A stretch of 64,000 bases of DNA, taken from positions 372,001 to 436,000 of the forward strand of contig NZ_CP071446.1 of NCBI RefSeq assembly GCF_017358165.1, given 5' to 3'. The position numbers and the translations under genes are program-made. The notes beneath the pieces were generated by a model, which made no database searches, was not told where the DNA came from, and saw only the letters and a program-made list of their open reading frames with translations. The DNA comes from Thermosipho ferrireducens (lineage in GTDB: Bacteria > Thermotogota > Thermotogae > Thermotogales > Fervidobacteriaceae). Shown piece by piece: positions 30,069-38,652 of this stretch (its first letter is position 1; every line of letters begins with the position of its first letter).

Positions 30069-32492
30069 TTATCCTTTAACAGAACCCTTTGTTAATCCTC
30101 CGACAAGATATTTTTGCATGGAGAGGAAGAGAATCACCATTGGTGCCATTCCTATCAGCGCCGCTGCAGAGAAAAGACCCCATTCAGTTTCGTACGGTCC
30201 TGTTGAGAATGTCCATAATCCAACCGCGTATGTATATTTTTCAACATCCTGGAGTATGATTCTTGCCAGGACAAACTCATTAAACGTTCCCATAAAAGTT
30301 AATATAACTACAACAGCAAGTATAGGTGATGCTAATGGTAGCACTATTCTCCAGAATGTTTGCCACCTTGTTGCCCCATCTATCATGGCTGCCTCTTCTA
30401 AAGAACTTGGTATAGTATCATAAAATCCCTTTATCAAATACATATTAAATGCTATATTACCGAGATAAATGAACATCAAACCGCCCAGTGTATTTAGCCC
30501 CATCCAGCTTAAGTACCTTCCAACAAAACTCAAAAAACCATAGAGAGCTACCATATACATTATCGCAGGAAACATTTGAATAAGCAAAAGCGACATTATA
30601 CCGTACCTTCTACCCTTAAATCTCATTCTGCTAAATGGATATGCTGCCAGCGCGTTTACAAGAGTAGTAACAACGGCAACTACTCCCGCAACAACAACAC
30701 TGTTAAATATCCATCTAACAAGATAGTGTTTCGTTTTTTGCTTCCATATCTGGTCAATTCTAAAAAGTTTTGCATCTATAGTTTTAAATCTCTTATCTAA
30801 TTCATTAAGCGGGAACTGATCCACAAGGTTCGCCGCTTCTTTTGAAGAAAGGCCAAGAGTTGAACCAATCTTAGATGGATAATCGCTTTGAACTTTCGGG
30901 AAAAGTTGTGAAAGCGCCGCTATTCTTAGTTTTATACCACCTTTAGCAGATTTAATCGCACGTGGACCAGTAGCTTCTATGCTATTCACATACCTTGAAA
31001 AATCTTCCAGAAAATCTTTCATATCTTTTGAAAAACGTTTGTACTTAGAATTGAAATCTCTATACGAGTTTATCCATTCTAATTTACTCAAACTTGCTCT
31101 TATAATTTTCTTTAAATCAGCATCTGACAAATATACAAAGTATGCATTTGCCGATGATCTCAAGCTTTTCAACGCAAAATAAAGCTTTGTTATATCCTTT
31201 GGAAGTTTATAATTTTCAACCTTTGCAATAAATTTATTAACATTTTCACTCAACAAAATTCCGTAAATGTAAAGAAATCCTTCATTGAGAGACGATATCT
31301 TTTCATTAAACTCTAACGAAACTTTTTCATATTCTAATTTCACAGAACTCAGTTCTTCATTCAGTGCTTCGTAAGATTTTGAAAAATTCTGATATTCGTC
31401 AACAGCTTTTTTTAAGCCTTTTATAACATTTACACTCTCTTTTATTTGTTTAGTGGCTTTTAAATTAAACATTTTAATCAAAGAAATAAAATCAGCATAA
31501 GCGCTTGTAGACTTATAAGGATACTCTTTCCACAGGTTATTGATTTTTTCAAAAACCTTTACCAGATTTGTTATCAATGAATTATATTCGGAAAAGTCCT
31601 CCACTTCATAATTCGAAATTTCAAGAATATACCTGTATAACTTTTCAAAATTTTCCATTTCATCAGATTCAAAAACCGCTGCTCCCACTTTTGAATTTTC
31701 CCCGCTTTCAAGGGTTTCGAGAGCTATTTGCAGAGTTGTATAATAATTTTGAAACTGAGGTAAAATTGATTCACGAATTATCGTCATCAAATTTAAATAT
31801 TCTCTCTGATAACTTTCCATTTCTTTTCTAACTTTACTAATTTCTATTTCCAGCTCTTTCACTCTCGTGTTCAAAGCATCTAACTTAATTTTGTCTTTTT
31901 TAATTTTTTCTTCCCATTTTGACTTATATTTTTCCAATGTGTCTGATGATATTCTTTTTATTAAACTCAACTTTGTCTCTTTCAATTTTTTACTATCTAA
32001 AAGGTACAATACAGCGAGATATAATTTTTCTTCCGAAGTTTCAGGTACTTGAATGTTTCTTTTTATATTTTCCGCTTCGCTTTTTATCTTCTCAATTATC
32101 AATTTGTTGTTATTTTCTATGAACTCTTTTATTTTTTCATATTCCCTATCAGATGATTCAATTAATTGTTGAGTCTCTAATACATATCCTTTTAGCAACT
32201 GTATATCTTTGTCGAATTTTGAAAGAAGAAATTCAATATCCCTGTTTGTATAAGGCATAGCATTTGTTGTAACAGCTTCAATATCAGACAAAAGGCGCGG
32301 AATATTCTTCTCTGGAAATAGCAAATCTTTGTAATTTTGAACACTCATTCGAGATGAAAAAAGTTTTGTTGAAAACGCCGCGTTATCTCTTCTCAAAGAA
32401 GTTGATATAACCCAGACAACAGGAAATAAAATGGCTACAATAAGCAATATTAATATTATGTGAGTTAACCAATTCTTGCCTCTTATCACCAT
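30069..32492 (-). CDS. malG: MalG, maltose permease with ~530-residue coiled-coil insertion
   Basis: Maltose/maltodextrin ABC permease, 807 residues against about 280-300 usual. Residues 8-30 form membrane segment 1. From about residue 62 to 600 lies an insertion rich in Lys, Glu, Leu and Ser with long predicted helices and coiled-coil heptads. The normal five-segment core then starts at WIFNSVVVAGVVAVV and carries the EAA loop EEAAMIDGATRWQTFWRIVLP. From my memory Thermotoga MalG proteins are similarly long. The insertion sits in the outside loop between segments 1 and 2. It overlaps malF by one base. Confidence 0.92.
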   Translation of the reverse strand: MVIRGKNWLTHIILILLIVAILFPVVWVISTSLRRDNAAFSTKLFSSRMSVQNYKDLLFPEKNIPRLLSDIEAVTTNAMPYTNRDIEFLLSKFDKDIQLLKGYVLETQQLIESSDREYEKIKEFIENNNKLIIEKIKSEAENIKRNIQVPETSEEKLYLAVLYLLDSKKLKETKLSLIKRISSDTLEKYKSKWEEKIKKDKIKLDALNTRVKELEIEISKVRKEMESYQREYLNLMTIIRESILPQFQNYYTTLQIALETLESGENSKVGAAVFESDEMENFEKLYRYILEISNYEVEDFSEYNSLITNLVKVFEKINNLWKEYPYKSTSAYADFISLIKMFNLKATKQIKESVNVIKGLKKAVDEYQNFSKSYEALNEELSSVKLEYEKVSLEFNEKISSLNEGFLYIYGILLSENVNKFIAKVENYKLPKDITKLYFALKSLRSSANAYFVYLSDADLKKIIRASLSKLEWINSYRDFNSKYKRFSKDMKDFLEDFSRYVNSIEATGPRAIKSAKGGIKLRIAALSQLFPKVQSDYPSKIGSTLGLSSKEAANLVDQFPLNELDKRFKTIDAKLFRIDQIWKQKTKHYLVRWIFNSVVVAGVVAVVTTLVNALAAYPFSRMRFKGRRYGIMSLLLIQMFPAIMYMVALYGFLSFVGRYLSWMGLNTLGGLMFIYLGNIAFNMYLIKGFYDTIPSSLEEAAMIDGATRWQTFWRIVLPLASPILAVVVILTFMGTFNEFVLARIILQDVEKYTYAVGLWTFSTGPYETEWGLFSAAALIGMAPMVILFLSMQKYLVGGLTKGSVKG

Positions 32493-34204
32493 TATCTATT
32501 CACCTCTTCAAAAGAACCAGAAATTTTAAAGTTTACAAAACTTATACCAGCTACTATGAAAAATATAAGAATAGAAATCGCGCTTGCAAACCCAAAATCC
32601 TGTCCTCTTCCCGCTTCAAATGCAAGTTTATACGTATACGATATAAGAATATCAGTCGCACCTGCTGGTGTACTTGTATTTGGAATAGCCGGTCCTCCAG
32701 AAGTTAAAAGGTATATATTCACAAAATTATTAAAATTAAAAGCAAAACTTCCAACCAGAAGAGGCGCAATTGTTGTCATTAAAAGAGGAAAAGTTATTTT
32801 CCAGAATCTTTGCGATTTACTCGCTCCGTCAATTGATGCAGCTTCATAAAGCTCATCTGGTATGCTCTGTAAAGCCCCCAATGATACTGTCATCATATAC
32901 GGAAACCCCAGCCACGTGTTCACTACCAAAACTGCCACCTTGGCCCAGAAAGGATTGGTCATCCATTGCAAGGGATTACCTTTAAATACATTCGTTATGA
33001 TAAATCTATTTATAATTCCATAGGTCTCATTGAAAAAACCATTTTTCCATATCAGCACAGATATGAATGCAGGAATTGCCCAGGGAATTATAAGTAAAGT
33101 TCTATAAACTGCTTTTCCAGTAAGTGTTCTATTATTAAGGACAAGTGCAAAGGATAGTCCTATTACAAATGTAAAGAGCACGCTTAAAGCTGCATAAGTA
33201 AAATTCCACAAAAATATCTTGGTAAACGGTCCCGAAACAGTGGGATCCATAAATATTCTTGAGAAATTTTTTCCACCAATGTAAGATATATAGCCCATTA
33301 TAGCCACTTTTTCCCCGTTCTCATCTAAATCATAAAAAGTTCCATTTTCTTCTATTAAAGGTTTGTTAGTTTTATCATTAAAAAGAACTGTTTTAACAAC
33401 TGTTTTTCCTTTTTCTTGAACCTCTGCCAATGATAATCTGTAAAGATGTCGAACAGTCCTTAACCTTAAGCTCCCATCCTCTGAAAATCTCAGAGATAGT
33501 CTATTGTTCTCTGGATCTACAATTTCTACTTTACTTAGCACAGGGAATCCAACTTGCGACTTAAAAAATATTTCATTAACCCGCGTTTCTGGATCATAAG
33601 GGGAATAAAAATAACGATAAGTTTTTCCATCTTCAACAATAGCTATGATATTTCCGTCTTCTTTTATAATATTTAACCCCGCTCTATCAAGAGGCACCAT
33701 TTGAGCCTCTCCCAAAAGCATTTTTCCCGCCTGCATTCTTACTACTTTTATCTCACCCATAATATATTTTTCTCCATTTTGAGAGGTTAGCAATACTTTG
33801 TAATCATTCGTTGGTTTTATTCCATCATACCTGATAAATATCTCATATCTGTACTCTTTAGCATTTTCAGGAACGTACGTATACACAGGATCAGTTAGTA
33901 ATCTATCAATTACCTCCTGTCGGGTCATTATGTGACCTGTACCATAATTTGTAAATGCCGTTTTTATAGTAAAAGTTATCGGATAAAGAACCAGAATAAA
34001 AAGCAATATTACCGCCGGTATCATATATCTGTAAGGATATGATTTTTTATTAAGTATAAAATAATCTATTAACACAATTAGCACAAAAAACGTTACAGAA
34101 AGCTCGTAGAATCCTTTCCCAAACAGGAAAAAAGCTCCCCAGACTGAGAAAATATTAAACAATCCCAGACAAAGCCAGCCAATTATCTTCCAGAAATGTT
34201 TCAT
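32492..34204 (-). CDS. malF: MalF, maltose permease with large periplasmic domain
   Basis: 570-residue permease. Three membrane segments occupy the N-terminal ~90 residues. A ~230-residue beta-rich domain (about 105-330) follows, in the position of the E. coli MalF P2 loop that contacts MalE. The permease core then begins near FLWNFTYAALSVLF, with the EAA loop EAASIDGASKSQRFWKITFP. The ATG at 34204 is preceded by GGGAGGAG. Second gene of malEFG; no malK is in the window. Confidence 0.92.
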   Translation of the reverse strand: MKHFWKIIGWLCLGLFNIFSVWGAFFLFGKGFYELSVTFFVLIVLIDYFILNKKSYPYRYMIPAVILLFILVLYPITFTIKTAFTNYGTGHIMTRQEVIDRLLTDPVYTYVPENAKEYRYEIFIRYDGIKPTNDYKVLLTSQNGEKYIMGEIKVVRMQAGKMLLGEAQMVPLDRAGLNIIKEDGNIIAIVEDGKTYRYFYSPYDPETRVNEIFFKSQVGFPVLSKVEIVDPENNRLSLRFSEDGSLRLRTVRHLYRLSLAEVQEKGKTVVKTVLFNDKTNKPLIEENGTFYDLDENGEKVAIMGYISYIGGKNFSRIFMDPTVSGPFTKIFLWNFTYAALSVLFTFVIGLSFALVLNNRTLTGKAVYRTLLIIPWAIPAFISVLIWKNGFFNETYGIINRFIITNVFKGNPLQWMTNPFWAKVAVLVVNTWLGFPYMMTVSLGALQSIPDELYEAASIDGASKSQRFWKITFPLLMTTIAPLLVGSFAFNFNNFVNIYLLTSGGPAIPNTSTPAGATDILISYTYKLAFEAGRGQDFGFASAISILIFFIVAGISFVNFKISGSFEEVNR

Positions 34205-34232
34205 CTCATCTCCTCCCAGGTCAGTTATGAAA

Positions 34233-34257
34233 AGCGGGGGGTAAAATGCCCCCCGCT
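34233..34257 (-). terminator. Hairpin between malE and malF
   Basis: A 9-base perfect stem AGCGGGGGG (34233-34241) / CCCCCCGCT (34249-34257) with a 7-base loop, followed by TTTC on the minus strand. The weak T run suggests an mRNA-stabilising or partial terminator role that keeps MalE abundant. Confidence 0.7.
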
Positions 34258-34276
34258 ATACAAAATTAATAAAATT

Positions 34277-35452
34277 TTATTTAATCCCTGCAAGAATTGT
34301 ATCAACAGCTTCTTTAAGTGCCTGTTCAACAGGAATTCCCTGGTCAAGGGCCTTTGCAAGTGCGTCTCCCATGGCTCCCCAAACACCAGCCATTTCTGGA
34401 ACGTTTGGCATTGGTAATCCATATGTACCAAGGAAGTCAGCAAAATCTTTTGTAACTTTGTCATCAACCAGCGCAAGAACATCACTTCGAGAAGGAATTC
34501 TTGGATCTGCCTGGTAAATTCTGAACATTACATCTTTTGTAGCAATAAATTTGGTCAAAAATTCTATAGCATAAAGTTTGTTAGGACTTTTCGCGTTAAT
34601 CATAAATCCCTGTGCGGTAATAAATGGCTTTGGATCAACTCCAGGTTCAAGTTGTGGAATTGGAGCAACGGCGAAATCAACGCCTGCTTCACGCCATCCA
34701 GGAACTGCCCATGGTCCATTTATAATCATGGCTGCTTGACCGTCCTTGAAAAGCCCGTCCATCACATTGTAATTATCTCCAGACTCAAGTAATCCCTCAT
34801 CTACAAGTCTCTTTATAAGATTTAATCCTTTAACTGCTCCCTCATTTGCAAGTCCAATATCTTTTACATTGACTTTTCCGCCTTTTTCTCCAAACACATA
34901 TCCGCCATATCCAAAGAATGCATAACTGCTGAAATAGAAATTCTTGTAGTCATAAACAAAACCACGAACTTCTCCTTCATATTCCTCATTAATTTGCTTT
35001 GCAAGATCAATAAGTTCATCAAATGTCTTTGGTGGTTCTTCCACATAATCCTTGTTGTAAATAAGAGCTGGACCATCAATCGCATATGGTACTCCATAAA
35101 GTTTACCGTTAAACGTAAATGCTTTCAATGGCACTGGTAAATACTTGTCTTTATCTGGCAAAATTGGAATTGGTTCAAGTAATCCATTTGCTACAAGCTC
35201 CCCAACCCAGTCATGAGCACCAACAATTATATCTGCGCCTTCACCGGCAGGAGCCGCTGTAAGAAATTTGGACTTTATGTCGCCAAAATTCACCTGAACA
35301 ACCTCTACGTCAATACCATAACTTGCCTTAAATTCATCTGCTAATTTTGTAAGGATATCAACTTGCGCTTCAGAAGTCCATATGGTGAGTTTTACTGCAA
35401 ACACACTTAACATCATCAAAATAGCTGTAATAACAACAAGCCACTTCCTCAT
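34277..35452 (-). CDS. malE: MalE, maltose/maltodextrin-binding protein
   Basis: Periplasmic maltooligosaccharide receptor of 391 residues. The signal peptide is MRKWLVVITAILMMLSVFA, without lipobox. The mature protein begins KLTIWTSEAQVDIL and contains DIIVGAHDWVGEL, LIYNKDYVEEPPKT, AAMIINGPWAVPG and NAKSPNKLYAIEFLTKFIA, closely matching T. maritima MalE as remembered. AAGGAGGGATAGAT precedes ATG 35452; an in-frame upstream ATG is not needed. First gene of malEFG. Confidence 0.94.
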   Translation of the reverse strand: MRKWLVVITAILMMLSVFAVKLTIWTSEAQVDILTKLADEFKASYGIDVEVVQVNFGDIKSKFLTAAPAGEGADIIVGAHDWVGELVANGLLEPIPILPDKDKYLPVPLKAFTFNGKLYGVPYAIDGPALIYNKDYVEEPPKTFDELIDLAKQINEEYEGEVRGFVYDYKNFYFSSYAFFGYGGYVFGEKGGKVNVKDIGLANEGAVKGLNLIKRLVDEGLLESGDNYNVMDGLFKDGQAAMIINGPWAVPGWREAGVDFAVAPIPQLEPGVDPKPFITAQGFMINAKSPNKLYAIEFLTKFIATKDVMFRIYQADPRIPSRSDVLALVDDKVTKDFADFLGTYGLPMPNVPEMAGVWGAMGDALAKALDQGIPVEQALKEAVDTILAGIK

Positions 35453-35544
35453 ATCTATCCCTCCTTCATAAAATGTGATGCTACACATGTAATCTGCCAC
35501 GATAGTTATTTTACACCAAAAAAGTATATTTTTTACAACATTAC

Positions 35545-35558
35545 TGGAACAGTTTCCA
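35545..35558. promoter_or_regulatory. Short inverted repeat upstream of malE
   Basis: TGGAA (35545-35549) CAGT TTCCA (35554-35558), about 95 bases before malE and just after the Clp ATPase stop. It could be an operator of the mal operon or a weak part of a Clp gene end. No further support. Confidence 0.25.
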
Positions 35559-35560
35559 AA

Positions 35561-37768
35561 TTAACCTATCTCATACGAAATTCCATTTTCGTTAGCAGTA
35601 AATTTTACCACATTTCCTTCTTTAAGTTCATCGTTGATTATCAAATTTGAAACTGTAAATTCTATTGTATTTTCGAACAACCTTCGTAATGGCCTTGCTC
35701 CCATTGAAGCAATATAACCATGTTTTGCAAGATAAAGTTTTGCACTATCGTCAAGAACCACTGTTATACCTTGATCTCCAAGTTTATCGTTAAGTTCCTT
35801 CTCATAAATATCAACAATTTTAACTATATGTTCTTCTTTTAAAGTTTTGAATATTACTATTGCATCTAACCTGTTCAAAAATTCTGGCTTTAGTTTTGAT
35901 TTTATAGCTCTTTCTGCAACAATTGCAAGTTCCTCCTCGTTTCCTTTTTCAATGGTCTCTATGATAGATTCACTTCCAAGATTACTTGTCATTATTATAA
36001 TGGTATTTCTAAAATCAACAGTATTACCTTTACCATCAGTAAGTCTACCATCCTCGAATACCTGTAATAACACATTAAAAATTTCGGAATTTGCTTTCTC
36101 AATTTCATCGAGCAAAACCACACTGTAAGGTCTCCTCCTTACGGATTCTGTGAGCTGCCCACCTTCTTCATAACCAACATATCCTGGAGGTGCACCTATT
36201 AACCTGGAAACAGAATGTTTCTCCATATACTCTGACATATCTATTCTTATAAGGCTATTTTCAGAACCAAAGAGAATATCTGCTAATCTTTTAGCCAGCT
36301 CTGTTTTTCCCACACCTGTAGGACCTATAAACAAAAAAACACCTGCAGGTCTCTTGGTATTCTTGATACCTGTTCGCGACATTCGAATAGCACTTGCTAC
36401 CACCCTTACAGCTTCTTCCTGATCAATAAACTTCTCATGAATCAACTTCTCAAGATTTTTTAATTTTTCTTTTTCTGCGCCCATTATTTTGCCAATGGGA
36501 ATTCCTGTCCACATCTCAACTGTTTTTGCAACATCTTCAGGTGTTACTACTTCTCTTCCAAGAATTTTTATTCTTGAAGCAGACTCATCCACAAGATCAA
36601 CAGCTTTATCCGGTAAGAATCTCTCTGTAATATACCTTGCTGAAAATCTGGCCGCTACTTCCAGAGATTTATCTTCAATTTTTACACCGTGAAATTCCTC
36701 GAAAAGCGATTTTAAACCATGTAATATTTTTATTGTTTCATCAATTGTTGGTTCTTCAACTATTACAGGTTGAAATCTTCTTTCAAGAGCTTTATCTCTT
36801 TCTATATATTTTCTATACTCTTCAACTGTTGTAGCGCCTATACATCTTAAGTCCCCCCGGGCAAGTTCAGGTTTTAAAATATTTGCAGCATCCACAGAAC
36901 CTTCAGAAGCTCCCGCTCCAACTACTGTATGTATTTCATCAATAAAAAGTATTACATCCGGTTTCTTTTTTACTACGTCAACTATCTTCTTCAATCTTTC
37001 TTCAAATTCTCCGCGAAATTTTGTCCCGGCAACAACTCTTGCAATATCAAGTTTTAATATCTTTTTATTTTTCAAAAAATCAGGAACTTCTTCTTTCACT
37101 ATTCTTTGCGCTAACCCTTCAACAATTGCTGTTTTTCCAACACCGGGATCTCCTATCACTACTGGATTATTTTTTAATTTTCTTCCCAATATTTCCATAA
37201 TTCTAAATATTTCTTTGTCTCTTCCAACAACCGGCAAAAGTTTTCCACGTTTTGCCAGTTCTGTCAGATCCTCAGTAAATCGTACCAGTATATCTACATT
37301 TTCATCCTCTGACAGTGCCCCGGAAGTCCTGAGTTCTCTTATAGCCTGATATACTTTATCCTGAGTAACACCGTAACGAGAAAGAATTCGGTAAGTCATA
37401 CTCTCTGGAAGTAAAGTCATCGCAAGTAGTAAGTGATCACTTCCAACTTTCTCATCTCCCATTCTTTTTGCTTCTTTCTTGGCTTCCTCAAGAACATGCC
37501 TTGCCTCGGGAGTAATAAAAATCTGTCCCGATGGTGCAGATGCTTTCACTCCATACCGCGAAATAAACGTTTCAATTTCTTTTTTTAGTTCCCCTATATC
37601 TATTTTCAAATACGATAAAATATCCTTTGCAGCATTTTTTTCATCCTCAAGAATAGCTAATAACAGATGTTCGGAGGATAACTGATTTTGTTTGTATCTT
37701 GATAATATATCAGTAACTGCCATCAAAATTCTTTGACCATTTTCGGTATACTCGTTCATATCAAACAC
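35561..37768 (-). CDS. Clp-family double AAA+ ATPase lacking middle domain
   Basis: 735-residue Hsp100 protein. The N-terminal Clp repeat domain spans about residues 1-145. The D1 module has [18 protein letters not shown] (about residue 207) and the Walker [14 protein letters not shown]2 has [16 protein letters not shown] (about 480) and [15 protein letters not shown]. Between D1 and D2, [20 protein letters not shown] joins them directly. Neither the long ClpB coiled coil nor the ClpC UVR-type insert is present. In D2 the stretch from MTSNLGSES to LKPEFLNRL shows no IGF/VGF ClpP-binding tripeptide. Its role as unfoldase or disaggregase is therefore unclear. Confidence 0.9.
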   Translation of the reverse strand: MFDMNEYTENGQRILMAVTDILSRYKQNQLSSEHLLLAILEDEKNAAKDILSYLKIDIGELKKEIETFISRYGVKASAPSGQIFITPEARHVLEEAKKEAKRMGDEKVGSDHLLLAMTLLPESMTYRILSRYGVTQDKVYQAIRELRTSGALSEDENVDILVRFTEDLTELAKRGKLLPVVGRDKEIFRIMEILGRKLKNNPVVIGDPGVGKTAIVEGLAQRIVKEEVPDFLKNKKILKLDIARVVAGTKFRGEFEERLKKIVDVVKKKPDVILFIDEIHTVVGAGASEGSVDAANILKPELARGDLRCIGATTVEEYRKYIERDKALERRFQPVIVEEPTIDETIKILHGLKSLFEEFHGVKIEDKSLEVAARFSARYITERFLPDKAVDLVDESASRIKILGREVVTPEDVAKTVEMWTGIPIGKIMGAEKEKLKNLEKLIHEKFIDQEEAVRVVASAIRMSRTGIKNTKRPAGVFLFIGPTGVGKTELAKRLADILFGSENSLIRIDMSEYMEKHSVSRLIGAPPGYVGYEEGGQLTESVRRRPYSVVLLDEIEKANSEIFNVLLQVFEDGRLTDGKGNTVDFRNTIIIMTSNLGSESIIETIEKGNEEELAIVAERAIKSKLKPEFLNRLDAIVIFKTLKEEHIVKIVDIYEKELNDKLGDQGITVVLDDSAKLYLAKHGYIASMGARPLRRLFENTIEFTVSNLIINDELKEGNVVKFTANENGISYEIG

Positions 37769-37849
37769 AAAAACCCCTCCTGAGAATCTTATTGTAACAA
37801 GTTTTTTTCACCAATATTTTAACATATTTGAACTGCTTTCTTCGACATG

Positions 37850-37873
37850 TGTTAAAATTTTTTTGTTTTAACA
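37850..37873. promoter_or_regulatory. Inverted repeat in the divergent Clp/CPBP gap
   Basis: TGTTAAAA (37850-37857), 8 bases, TTTTAACA (37866-37873), in the 148-base gap between the divergent Clp ATPase and CPBP genes. Possible operator; it does not match the CIRCE heat-shock element I know. Confidence 0.35.
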
Positions 37874-37916
37874 AAATCATACATCTCACTTTGACAAAAC
37901 ATAAGGAGGTAGCTCC

Positions 37917-38588
37917 ATGAAATTAATAGGAATCATAATAATCTTATTATTGCACTGGTACATAATTCAAAAAATCGCAAATCAATTTATTAAAAAAATA
38001 AAATTTGATATTTTCAAATTACACACTATATTAGCACCTATTAACATTCTACTCACGTTTATATTCATAAAATTTTCAAATCTTTCTTTAAAAGATGCAG
38101 GATTCACAATAGGAAATCTTAAAGAGGGACTTATAAGCATTTTCCTCATAGGGCTACCAGCAGCTGTAATATCGGCTTTCTTTACGTCAAAAACAGCTAA
38201 AGAAACATTCAAAGAAATAAGCTACCTTCTCCCTGATTCAAAGTGGAAAATTATTTACATGGGGATATTAGTTGGACCTGTTGAAGAGACATTATACAGA
38301 GGTTTTCTTCAGGGTAATTTAAGTACAATAATTCACGGCAACCTGTTTATATTTAACTTTTCTACCATTTTAGCCAGTATAATATTTACTTTTATTCATT
38401 ACTTAAATACTGTAAACAAAGCGGAAAGTTTAAAAGTTTTTCTGAGTATGATACCTGTACGCTTTGTTGCGGCTTTAATCCTTGGATACAGTTTTCAAAT
38501 CTCCAGAAGTCTAATTTATCCCATAATAATTCATAATTTAATCGACGGGTTTAATATAACAGCTTTAGATAAAGCAAAATCACGTTAA
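37917..38588 (+). CDS. CPBP-family intramembrane metalloprotease
   Basis: 223-residue membrane protein with about six hydrophobic segments and the three CPBP (Abi/CAAX-protease-like) motifs: GPVEETLYRGFLQG near residue 122 (EExxxR), IIFTFIHYLN near residue 158 and IIHNLIDGF near residue 207. Family members cleave or process membrane proteins or peptides. AAGGAGGTAGCTCC precedes the ATG. Divergent from the Clp gene; its partner and substrate are unknown. Confidence 0.88.
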   Translation: MKLIGIIIILLLHWYIIQKIANQFIKKIKFDIFKLHTILAPINILLTFIFIKFSNLSLKDAGFTIGNLKEGLISIFLIGLPAAVISAFFTSKTAKETFKEISYLLPDSKWKIIYMGILVGPVEETLYRGFLQGNLSTIIHGNLFIFNFSTILASIIFTFIHYLNTVNKAESLKVFLSMIPVRFVAALILGYSFQISRSLIYPIIIHNLIDGFNITALDKAKSR

Positions 38589-38598
38589 TCCAAAAAAT

Positions 38599-38645
38599 AA
38601 GCACGGAGTGAGGAGTTACACATCACTCCGTGCTTACCTTCAAAA
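38599..38645. terminator. Bidirectional terminator between CPBP and copper ATPase genes
   Basis: A 13-base perfect stem AAGCACGGAGTGA (38599-38611) / TCACTCCGTGCTT (38633-38645) between two convergent genes. A-rich and T-rich flanks lie on both sides. Confidence 0.8.
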
Positions 38646-38652
38646 AAACTTG

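Noticed and set aside
37850-37873. CIRCE or HrcA site for the Clp gene
   Set aside because: The TGTTAAAA/TTTTAACA repeat lacks the TTAGCACTC half-site.
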